This document shows, piece by piece, positions 14,701-24,793 of a stretch of 64,000 nucleotides of DNA. The translations under genes were made by a program, and so were the position numbers. The DNA is from Mnemiopsis leidyi (taxonomy: Eukaryota > Ctenophora > Tentaculata > Lobata > Bolinopsidae). The stretch spans positions 19,270-83,269 of the forward strand of contig JH153804.1 in assembly GCA_000226015.1 (NCBI GenBank). Reading direction: 5' to 3'. The notes below the pieces were generated by a model. That model made no database searches, was not told the DNA's origin, and saw only the letters and a program-made list of their open reading frames with translations. The stretch's first letter is position 1. Each line of letters starts with the position of its first letter.

Positions 14701-15583
14701 CCACACTAAACCAATCAGCGATTAACACTGCCAACTTATCGCAGAGCCGAACAACAGTTTACTGAGGAAGAAACCCCGGAAACCGAGGACGATCTTCACA
14801 GCACGGCAACTGCTGGAGCTGGAAAGAAGGTTCGAGAACCAGAAGTATTTGACGTCCACAGAGAGGTCCTGTCTGGCCTTCATATTGGGATTATCTGACG
14901 AGCAGGTGAAGACAGTTTAGGTGGTTTTTATTGTTCCTGAGATGCGGCAAGATGTGACATCTCCACAAACTATATTTCCTCATACCATATTTCAACATAA
15001 TATATTTCCTCATACTACATTTCCACATACTTTATTACTATATTTTCTCATACTTATTACTCTAATCTCACATACTAAGTGCCATTTCCAAATCCTATAT
15101 TTCCTCGTACTATCATGATTTACGCAAATGAACCAAATATCATTTGATTAACTTTCCTAGTCTAAGTTGAATTGATGTTAGTGAGATTAAACCTCATTCC
15201 CCCAGATCAAGGTTTGGTTTCAAAACAGAAGGTCTAAATGGAAAAGAGGATCCGGTAGAACTGAGAGAAATCACGTAAGTTAAACTAAGTTGTAATCAAC
15301 AACTTTTAAGGAAACGTAACCAACCTCTTTCTAACGTAGTTATAATCGAAACCTATTGTACGTTGATAATGATTAATGATATCAGTGGAGTTTATCAGAT
15401 TATTCTTAGATAACCGGCAAGCCGACGAACAGTCGGTCTCTACCAGTGTCTCCATCTGAAGCCCTCTCAACACCACTGGCCCTCCTTAACTTTCCATCAC
15501 AACCTCCAATTGATTCTCTGCCCTTATTGAGCCCCTTCTTACTGCCTTTCCTGAACGTTTGTGAATCTTCTCCTTTCAAATGA
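11720..15583 (+). CDS. ANTP-superclass homeobox gene, Dlx/Msx-like
   Basis: Sequence-specific transcription factor. Exons 11720-11893, 14747-14905, 15206-15274 and 15410-15583 are all phase 0 and give 191 residues from ATG to TGA. The homeodomain spans roughly residues 68-127: [19 protein letters not shown], then [24 protein letters not shown], an intron, and [18 protein letters not shown]5, F8, L16, F20, W48, F49, N51 and R53 are present. The intron falls between homeodomain positions 44 and 45, a place used by Dlx and several other ANTP-class genes. RKPRTI and RRSK are Dlx-like; the rest is also close to Msx. The C-terminal exon is Pro/Ser/Leu-rich. The exon 2 acceptor could be at 14747 or, two bases earlier, at 14745. 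Without the last splice, exon 3 would read only two codons further to a TAA. An upstream non-coding exon is possible because an acceptor-like tract precedes the ATG. Confidence 0.85.
12838..13310 (-). mobile_element. broken DNA transposon, MULE-like with FLYWCH finger
   Basis: A 15-base motif, gacagttgcgcccag, occurs three times on the plus strand (about 12843, 12938, 12972) and once inverted near 13287-13302, forming terminal or subterminal inverted repeats. Between them the minus strand encodes, in two adjacent frames, [13 protein letters not shown] then [15 protein letters not shown] and REHNHPA. That is the Cys2His2-type FLYWCH finger found at the N-terminus of many Mutator-like transposases. 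A one-base shift separates the two halves just before WRC. No transposase core is seen, so it is a dead fragment. It lies in the homeobox gene's first intron. Confidence 0.6.
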
Positions 15584-16734
15584 AGGTGTCGTCACTCGTC
15601 AATTTGCGTTTTTGCTGTTTAGCCCTTATGTTTTACAGAAGTAGGGTTTTGTGCATGATGGATTTTAGTTAAGAGTAAATGCAACAGATATTTATGATTT
15701 TAGCTATAATAATAAACGTACTAGACATTGTTACTGTATTCAACACAATTATAACATAAAATTCAATTTTCTATTTAAAACTGTTAGCTGTCGGCGTTTG
15801 GGTCATAAAACTGAAAAGTTTAAAATTCTAAACTGTACAAAGTTTTTAACTGATCCGTATAAAGCTTTAATTATGATGAACAATAACATTACTAACAAAA
15901 TAACAAACCTAGCATAATTCTTCTTTTTCAGGGCATCATTCAGAAACCCTTATAGTGAAACAGAAAACTAATTTCTCGGGCTATTGTAGCAAAAAAATTG
16001 CACTGAAAAGCCTGAAAAGCAAAATTGAAGGTCCTAAATAACAATTCAAATGGGCAATAACATTTTATCACTAAATTGGGTTCAAAAATCGTATTATAAT
16101 TGAATAATAAGTAAAATATGGCACAAAATGTTTTGGAGAAGAGTGCCTTAACGTAACGTATTGATTTAATAAAATATTTTGCAACCCTCGGTACGAAATA
16201 CAAAAATTACAAAATGTGGACTACCGTTGGGAAGACGGTTTTGTTTCCCCGAAGGTACAAAAATTGTTGGCGGAAAAGGTTTAAATTATTTTCACCAAAT
16301 TTGTGCACTTCAAGTTTGGGACCGTAACAAAAAAGATTTACAAAATCCCTCAGTTTCCAGCTGATTTGGACCGAATTAATAATGTTGAATTAAAAGGAAA
16401 ATCTTTAAGTGAATGGAACAGACAGTGTTCGAGTTTCAACTATTTCGTTGAATGTATCAACATAATGTAGCGTATGTGTTTGAACATCAGAAAAAATTAG
16501 CATACTGAATTATTCGACGATGTTTAAACAGTTATTAAAATAAGTCCTCAAAACAATTTACCTTTACACACTAACCAAAATGCAGCAAAGACAAAGTCGA
16601 GTCTTCAATATCATTGTTCCGTGATAGTTATTATTGTTCAAAGTTTGAACTATCGGTAATAAAGTTAAGTAAAGCTGCCAGTTAGGTCCTATAGCGGAAT
16701 ACTAGATTACTAGGTAACAGTAAAGTTTGCTGAG
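15584..16734. other. intergenic, nothing recognised
   Basis: AT-rich spacer between the 3' ends of the homeobox gene and the RA-PH gene, which converge. No gene, RNA or named repeat was recognised. Confidence 0.4.
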
Positions 16735-16830
16735 ACTGTTGTGAAACTGGATCTAGGTTTTTGTCGAGGTTGTGAGACTGGATCTAGGTTTTGTGTCGAG
16801 GTTGTGAGACTGGATCTAGGTTTTGTGTCG
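16735..16830 (-). repeat. 31-bp tandem repeat across a stop codon
   Basis: Three copies of a ~31-base unit. On the minus strand each unit contains cgacacaaaacctag, the last codons and TAG stop of the RA-PH gene, followed by atccagtctcaca. The first copy is the real 3' end of the coding sequence; the other two lie in the 3' UTR. Confidence 0.8.
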
Positions 16831-19800
16831 AGGTGGTAGAGGAGGAGGTCGATATCCTCTCGGCTGGGAATTTTCTCTTGGAACGCTGTAAATGTAAGTT
16901 CAGTCTACTTACGATATAGAATAGATAAATCTTGATGAAAGGGAATTAAAACTGTGCTTAAATCTGTGTCTCTCAGTTAAAAAAACTCAAAATTTTTAGC
17001 TACAGGATCTTAACCGATTGTGTTCCCAAACCCTATCGGAAAACTTACCATGCAGAGTCGACTTGTATGGAAGTGTTGAGTTCCGCGAAACTGTCCTCCA
17101 GCTCCGGCGAGGAGGTACCTTGGTGTGAGTTGGGAGTGTCTCCACTCAGTATACCTGAGAGTTGGGAGGTTGGAGACAGTTACAACCACAACTTGCTTCT
17201 TTCTTATTGGGGTATTGCTCGAACTAAAACTTTATCACAGTCAATTAATGTCTACTCAGTACTCATGTAGATTGCGCATGCACCAAAAATGTTATCGTAT
17301 ACATATGTATATTGTATATTGTAAAATGTATATAATGTTAAACCTGAATCGGGACTTTCAATGCGTCCTGCAGCAGGAACTTGATCTTCCTTTAGCTCAT
17401 TCAGATTTGAATGTTCTATTACCTGAAAACAGAATTGGTGACCTGATAAACTTGCGAGACCTTCTCTTTTACGACGCTTAATAAAAACAAATATCTGGCT
17501 ACAGGTAATGACGAATTTCCGGGTAATGCAGTAAACGACAAAGCCTGTAAAGGACAAACTTACATGTGGAATACCAACAAGCAGGGTAGCGCGGTGCAAG
17601 GCGCTGGACCAGGCATGGTAGTCCTCGTGAGACATGGGATAGAGGTGGCTGCACACTCCCTCCCCGAACTTCAACCTGAACCCATTAGGGCTCAGTCCGC
17701 CACCCGTACCTCTTGCAGTAACTGTGATTAATATGTACGTTACATTCTGTGGACAGAGTCTTTGACTATGTCATGGATTTCAATTTATACTAAAAAACCG
17801 GCCATAGCTGTAGCTCACAATAAATCAGTGTGATTGGACGCTTAACAATTCAAATAACAAAGTTAATAAGGGGTTGACGATGGTGCTGTGCTTTAGAAGT
17901 TCGAAAAAAAAGTTAATTAGAAGATAATCTAACAGTATTATCACTGTTCCAACCATAGAAAGGAGTACTGATCGTGGTTAGTAAACACAGAACTGGGTAC
18001 TGACCGTGGTTAGGGTTTGCAGGGACGATAGAGATATCCTGAAGATCAGACACACTGGAAGAGTGTCTCTCACCGTTGTGATAAAACACTAGCTCTTCCT
18101 TGTGAAGCGTCACTTGTTTATGTCCGTAGTTAACCGTCTCTTCGCTGGAGGATCCTGTTATAACCAGAACCTGGGGGAAAGGAGGTTGCCATTCCCAATA
18201 TCATTACTGGTAGGCGTTTAGGTAGAAGCCAGTAATATAGTCAATTTTTCAAACATACATAATTCTTGAACTAATGTCCACCTTTGCGGTGTGAAGAGCT
18301 ATAGACTCCGCGATTTTGGAGGACTGGGGAGCTTTGGACAACTGTGCTGCGTTGATAGCCTCAACCCATCGGAATGCGTCATCTCGGTCATCAGCCTTGG
18401 GAGTTAAGGAATGTTAAATATTTGAACAAAAATCATTTAAATCTCTGGGCTTTAACAACCTACTAAGCTTACTGAACTGAGGATGCGAGGCAACAGGTAA
18501 GAATATCTGCTCTGCAGTGACGTTAGAAAAGAACAGAAAGATAAAGAAGGGATATAAAGAATAATAGAAGATAAAGATAAAGAAGGGATATAAAGAATAA
18601 TAGAAGATGTGTGGTTTAAAGATAAGCTACCTGGAAGGTATGTTGATTGTTGGAAGTGTCAGTTACAACGAACATGTCATGTCTGTGTTCCGACACAGAA
18701 GCGTGCTGCACGGTTAACACAGTACTGCAGTTCCAGGCCTCCTCACACTAAGGGGAAAAAGTAGTGATTATCGATTGGCGGATCAGTTATGTGAAAATTG
18801 TAATATTATCATTTTGTTCATTACAACTTGTATTGAAACATGAAACAGCCCATATCCTACAAAACTCCGATATTTTCCTGACAAAAGTCCAATATTTTTA
18901 CCGCAGCCAACTTACGTCCTCATCCTCGAAGACTGCCAGAGAAATACCGTCCAGAGTTCCCCAGACTTTACCCCACATCATACTAGCTCTTCCAGTCGCT
19001 AGACCTGACACAGTGGCTCATGTAATTCTTCGTGATAAAGTGGGTGACAGCCACTTTTTTATTTAGTTGTTTATGTAGCCCATCTTTTAACTATAACCGA
19101 ATACTTTGCTATTAAGCCCAAAATCAATATCAATATTAGGAAGAGAACATTACCTTTGAAATGTTTTCAGTATGATTCTACTATTATAAATTGACTAAGA
19201 AAAAAAAGCAGGCAAATTTGAGACACTTCCCCGGAAAACCGCGCTCTATAAATTAAAAGACATTAGAGACAAGGTTTAGAGATTAGTTAACTAACCAGTT
19301 GACTGGAGAAGATAGCCGCGAGTCTGATAAGGTTGTTGTCCAATAAGAACACCATCTCGAATCTGTTTACACAGTTCTAGCACCCTCAAAATGGAACCTC
19401 GGGTACACACCATGTACCGGGTGTTCTCTTTGTCCGCCCAGGACGCCCGACCTAGCAGGGGCTGGTCCAGCAGTCCCTTTAACTTGACGTAGGGCGTGCA
19501 GAGTTCAGGCGACATGTTGAGGGCGGGCTGGGATCTCCTCATAGAGGAGAGGGCGTCAAATACTTCTACTATCGCGTATCTAGAGGGAAGTTGTGTCAAA
19601 TACTTCTACTATCGCGTATCTAGAGGGAAGTTGTGTCAAATATTTCTACTATCGCGTATCTAGAGGGAAGTTGTATCAAAAACGTCTACTATCGCGTCTC
19701 TAGTGGGAAGTTGTATTAAATACTTCTACTATCGCGTATCTAGAGGGAAGTTGTGTCAAATACTTCACTATCGCGTATCTAGAGGGAAGTTGTGTCAAAT

Positions 19801-21466
19801 ATTTCTACTATCGCGTATCTAGAGGGAAGTTGTGTCAAATACTTCTACTATCGCGTATCTAGAGGGAAGTTGTGTCAAATACTTCTACTATCGCGTATCT
19901 AGAGGGAAGTTGTGTCAAATACTTCTACTATCGCGTATCTAGAGGGAAGTTGTGTCAAATACTTCTACTATCTCGTATCTAGAGGGAAGTTGTGTCAAAT
20001 ACTTCTACTATCGCGTATATAGAGTGAAGTTGTGTCAAATACTTCTACTATCGCGTATATAGAGGGACACATAATAACGATGTAATAACAAAAGTTTTAC
20101 TCAATACTGTAGCTTACTTGTAAGAATCCTGTTCGGGAAGGCCTATTTTTTGTAAAATTTTCTTCATCGCATCCCCCGTACGTATGTCTTTTTTACAGTG
20201 CACGGTTACTTTTTCTTTGGATGTTTGAAGTAGGGTTGTGTACACGGTTAAGCTGTCATCACACTGAAAATATACAAGCTCAGCTAATTAGTCTGCCCAG
20301 CTTTTCCTGGTTTGAACGTACCTACGAGACAGCATTTCCTCTCTCGTTACGTCATGTTTAGAGAGAACAGCGTGGTACGGCGATATAGCGCTTAGGGTCT
20401 TTATCATGATAAAAGATTGAACATATCGCAGCGAGATCTTACCGTGGGTCAACTATGCTAAGTTACATTTTAAGCCATAGCCAAACATTGAAACTGATTC
20501 ATTAATCAGTGAACGTAACGTGCTTTCTTGCATGGTCCAACTTGTGTGTTAAATAAGCTAGACTAACGGACGAACGCGCGCACAAATGCGCACAGTCAGG
20601 CGCATGGATACTCAAAAGTATGAAAAAGCGGGTTACGTTGAAGCTTGTTTTGACAATGATCAATCAATGTCAATTAGCCGCAATTATGTTAAAGTTGATT
20701 GATTTGGTTAAAGTCTGATCTACAACACTAAGCAACATTGTATAAGGAGTCCGGGATTAAAAATATCTAACATGCTATTTACGAAGTATCGAAATTTCCT
20801 TTTAACTTTTTGAAATAGTTACCATATTAGGTGCAATTAACATCAGTTGAGGTATCATAAGGGGATACAAAAATTGAGACAGAAAAAGAACTATAGGGAA
20901 CTTAATTAAGTGGATGTTTATTGAAGTAAAATGCAAAAGATACTACCAGGGATGGGGTTCGAACCCATGCGTGCATCTGCACATTGGAACTTAAGTCCAA
21001 CTCCTTAACCACTCGGACACCCTGGTATGGATGCTTTTCAATTCGGAAGAGTCAAATTCGTACTTACTGGACATTTCTGCTATCTGAGCAGATTGTGAGC
21101 TAAATATAGTTTACTTACATTGTCAGATGACCAGCTGAGTTGAGATTGTCTCTTGCCACTAACGCTCCTAACAAGTTTCCTTATGCTAGCCCGCATTCCC
21201 AAGCTTTGTCGCCGAAAGGTGCTATGTCTCCTGAATTTTGGTACATATCCAATTTTCATATTTAACGAGAAGCAGACCTTACATTACGATTAAGGGATGA
21301 AAAGTAGTATGACATCACACAATCTACTTAACAGACCAAAAAAATTTGAATGACAGACTCTCAACTTTTTATATTAACACTTAGCAGCGCGGCGGTTACT
21401 TACACGGGCTGCTCCGAATCCGCTGATGTGTGCCTTTCGTCAAAATTTACAGCAAACTTTTGCTTC
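16816..21466 (-). CDS. Ras-association plus tandem PH-domain adaptor (5' partial)
   Basis: Probable membrane-recruited signalling adaptor. Twelve phase-consistent exons on the minus strand: 21466-21404, 21230-21119, 20263-20118, 19579-19296, 19004-18916, 18747-18631, 18395-18282, 18170-18005, 17709-17564, 17422-17344, 17154-17049 and 16885-16816 (about 497 codons). Order: a basic stretch (RASIRKLVRSVSGKRQ); an RA/ubiquitin-like domain (DDSLTVYTTLLQTSKEKVTV, TGDAMKKILQKIGL, YAIVEVFDAL); PH1 (GYLLQS, WGKVWGTLDGISLAVFEDED, HDMFVVTDTSNNQHTFQADD, AFRWVEAINAA); PH2 (QVTLHKEELVFYHNGE to YPMSHEDYHAWSSALHRA). The tail ends RGYRPPPLPPRHKT, a good SH3-ligand motif. RA followed by PH recalls the MRL, GRB7 and ARAP families, but the second PH and the rest do not let me name it. 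The first exon shown enters in phase 2, so at least one upstream exon is missing; I could not find it in 21.5-24.2 kb. Confidence 0.8.
19556..20066 (-). repeat. 40-bp minisatellite spanning a splice acceptor of the RA-PH gene
   Basis: About 12.5 copies of a 40-base unit. On the minus strand each copy carries 16 bases of intron end (cttccctctag at its 3' side) plus the first 24 exonic bases, beginning ATACGCGATAGTAG (codons YAIVEVF). Only the copy at 19579 continues into the exon. The unit length is not a multiple of three, so using an upstream acceptor would usually shift the frame. Confidence 0.9.
20945..21026 (-). tRNA. tRNA-Leu (TAA)
   Basis: 82 nt. Acceptor stem ACCAGGG / CCCTGGT, D-arm tccgagtggttaaggag, anticodon stem TTGGA / TCCAA around loop CTTAAGT (anticodon TAA), a long class II variable arm (tgtgc...gcacg) and T-arm ATGGG TTCGAAC CCCAT. 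A T-run for pol III termination follows within about ten bases. It sits in an intron of the RA-PH gene on the same strand. It looks intact. Confidence 0.93.
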
Positions 21467-22228
21467 CTGAAAACAGAAGCTGTCAGCACGATGAATTGCT
21501 GTGTCATTAAATCCGAGAAATGCAAATCCCGAGGGATCCAGCACATAACATACTGTCCACTGTTGTTATAAAGCTCTGAGTACGGGAATTTTCTGGAGTC
21601 TGGTTTATTGTGGTTCGATATGGTTGGTGATGGATCAGAACAAAAGGTGAAGTATCCCTAAAGTTAAGATTAGGGGAGAATTTTCCGCTCCACCCTAACC
21701 CATATTATTTTCAGTGTGTTTTCCTGGACATTCTACGGCTAAGTAGAAAAGTTATCCGCCGTTGATGCTTGACAAAGTTTCAGGGTTTAAGGTTCAGTGG
21801 TTTTAGAAAACGACAGAACCTCCTAAGTTGTCAGTCCTAAGTTGTGCGGTGCGTGTACTTAGTTTTAAAAAGTCAGATTTAAGCGTGATGACAAAATAAT
21901 TGATATCTTGAACTAAAATATGGAACTTTCTAAAGACATATAGTACTTGCATTTCGTTTAGGATATGTGGTGTCTTCTATCAGAAAAGACATCTTGTTCA
22001 ATGTATATCTAGTCCTGACATACATTTCAAAAACGCCAAATAATCAAGTAAAAAGAAAGCTGTAAAATGGCTGATTTTAAAACAAATATGGGCGTTTTGT
22101 GACGTAACTAACTTCAGATATTATGATTTATCTTTTTTTGTTAAATTGTATATTTTCATCAACTTAGTAACAAATTAGATTAGACCAATTAAGTACCCAA
22201 AGTACTCAATATTCATGATATTCCCAAA

Positions 22229-22320
22229 ATTATGCAATATCTTCTTCTTCTTCTTCAAGGGGGCAGGACCAAGGCCCAACGGATGTAGCTCCCGTTCACA
22301 CCCCAGGGATTATGCAATAT
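22229..22320 (-). mobile_element. short 5'-truncated retroposon with target-site duplication
   Basis: A 68-base insert (22241-22308) is flanked by a perfect 12-base direct repeat, attatgcaatat (22229-22240 and 22309-22320). On the minus strand it ends in (GAA)n, as retroposons with simple-repeat tails do. The body includes gggagctacatccgttgggc. The family is not named. Confidence 0.75.
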
Positions 22321-22854
22321 CACTTAAGTTATTCTGCTGTAAGTTTTTCTAACTAAATCTAAATGACTACTAAACAATTGTCAGTATACACATACAATAC
22401 GGCTCATATAATGCAATCATATTGTATAATGTATATATTATATTTCCCTTCAGTGTGTTATCGACATACCAGAACTGTATATATAATTAGTTCTCAAATC
22501 GGATCTTAATAATTTCACATGTTCAGCTAGGTTCAAATTTCAATTGTAGGATTGCCCGTATTCTGGTATCACTGGACACTGTATCGATTTAAATGTACCG
22601 TAAACTGAGGTGTTCTCTCTCATTGTAGAATATATACCATTTGAAGACGTGCACTTACTTTTAATTTAAATGTGAGCCTTAAATGTGCATTTTCTATTAC
22701 AGGTAAATTGAAGCAACGAAAACAAATATATAGGGTAATAGCTAGATTTATCCTATTTAAGTTCCCGAAACCATTAACATTTTAACATGTTTTAAACAGC
22801 AGAGTTAAGGACTCTCATTACTGATATCTTGCTGGATAGCGCAAATCAGCAAGA

Positions 22855-23075
22855 AACATCACTCAAACTTTCTATTTCACATCAGTACAGGTAAACTCTG
22901 CAACTAAGAAACATCACTCAAACTTTCTATTTTACATCAGTACAGATAAACTCTGCAACTAAGAAACATCACTCAAACTTTCTATTTTACATCAGTACAG
23001 ATAACCCTGCAACTAAGAAACATCACTCAAACTTTCTATTTTACATCAGTACAGATAACCCTGCAACTAAGGTTA
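22855..23075. repeat. 53-55-bp tandem repeat, four copies
   Basis: Four near-identical units containing 'aagaaacatcactcaaactttctatt' and 'acatcagtacag'. Each holds an acceptor-like tract on the minus strand (gatgtttcttag), but no adjoining exon was found, so a link to a splice junction is unproven here. Confidence 0.75.
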
Positions 23076-24423
23076 CTGTAACAAGAAGGAAGGTTGTGTA
23101 ATATCCTAATTAACTTTGTCCTACATACTGACACAAAGGTCAGTTGAACTTCCTACATTTTGGATTACAATCTTTCTCACTATATATAACACATTATGTG
23201 TTAGCAATGCCGTGGCCTAGAGGCATAATGGCTGCATTATGCATTTTTTGTAAAAATTCTTTGAAATCACAATCTTTAAAGACATATTATTATAGAGTCC
23301 TCACACTCGATACAGATTCCTTACATTCCTGAAATGCTGGAGATACCACGTCATTTTTCACCTGAAATACAGGCACACCTCTGTAAACAGTGACAACAGT
23401 AACAGATAAAGTGCCTGGTGTGATCCAGGGTGCTTACGAGATGATGAACATTGTGATATTGTGGGCTGTAATTTAAAACCTTGGCTATCATCACTGATAT
23501 TATATATGCTGGAAAATTGTTGCCAATACATCATGGTCGATGTAAACAACACACCCTTAATGAGTTAATACGACTTAATGATCACTAGAGCTATCCTTAT
23601 GATTTGGTACCTGGTATTCGAGATATTTCCCACACATACAGAAGCTGAGGGAAGTGATGAGAACATTTCAATCATGTAAGTCCGACCTTATGACACTAGT
23701 TAGATACACGTGACATGTTACTGGTACATAACATGCAACAAGCTGATAGAGGTATTTAGAAGTGTAACCTCATCACTGTGCGATGGTATGTGGGTATGGA
23801 ATGTGGTTTGGAGACACGCAGCACCTGATGTACCCATCATACCGGGAGCACACTAAATGTGTACACAACTATACACGCTATTTTAGAGAAGGGGAATTAG
23901 CGGTAGTCAGGGTATTTAGAGACCCGCCACCTGATACTCTAGCTGCACTTATCTAGTTGATGTACTCCGTCATAAACATTAACATCAAGATACTCCTTTA
24001 TAAACATCATCATATTAAAGATATAGTTCTTCTTCATCAAAATCGTGATTCGTGAAGATACTCCTTCATTAACAATTATAACTATCTAGAAACTTCTTCA
24101 TAAACATTAACATCAAGATACTCCTTTATAAACATGACTACTTACCAAGGTAGATATTCAAAGACATTCTAGAATCTGTGTCATCAAAGTTCAAACGTTA
24201 ATACTCGAATTGGGTGTAAAATTGAGTTACATTCAGAATAAAATCGCTGTAATCCTGACAGATTAGTATCTGTAAACTTATTTACATTTGTCACAGTTAT
24301 ATTGCTGTAAAATTACAGTCAGTCACGCCTAATCGATCGCGGAAGATGATGATACATTTAAAACATCGACTTGGGAAGAACGGTTTAAACTCTGTATAAA
24401 GCCCGGATGTATTAGTGTACGCT

Positions 24424-24594
24424 ATGTAGTGTGTAGTGTGTAGTGTTAAGTGTAGTATGAAGTGTGTAGTGTGTAGTGTGTAGTGTGTAGTGTGTAGTGT
24501 GTAGTGTGTAGTGTGTAGTGTGTAGTGTGTAGTGTGTAGTGTGTAGTGTGTAGTGTGTAGTGTGTAGTGTGTAGTGTGTAGTGTGCAGTGTGTA
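24424..24594. repeat. (TGTAGTG)n microsatellite
   Basis: About 22 copies of a 7-base unit, nearly pure. It gives a long but meaningless open frame (THYTLHT repeats) on the minus strand. Confidence 0.9.
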
Positions 24595-24793
24595 GAAAGT
24601 AGCATCTTGTTCAGCTCAGAGTTGACTTCGTTCGTGTCAACTGTCATCAAATGCTAATTTACATATCACACATATCATGCTTGATACAAATTTTAATACC
24701 AGATTACTGATAAAGTTCAAGATGTAATCCAATAAGTTGCTGATATCTTAATACAACAAATACAACAAATACAAAAAATAAAGAAATAGCTGC

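Larger units (their letters stand above)
21467..24790. other. spacer between the RA-PH and kinase genes
   Basis: Both flanking genes run on the minus strand, so this region should hold the missing 5' exon(s) and promoter of the RA-PH gene and the 3' flank of the kinase gene. Apart from the repeats listed separately I recognise no coding content. Imperfect duplications of 'cataaacattaacatcaagatactcc' occur at 23960-24140. Confidence 0.4.

Noticed and set aside
24297-24650. 117-codon minus-strand open frame
   Set aside because: Made of the 7-bp microsatellite (THYTLHT repeats).
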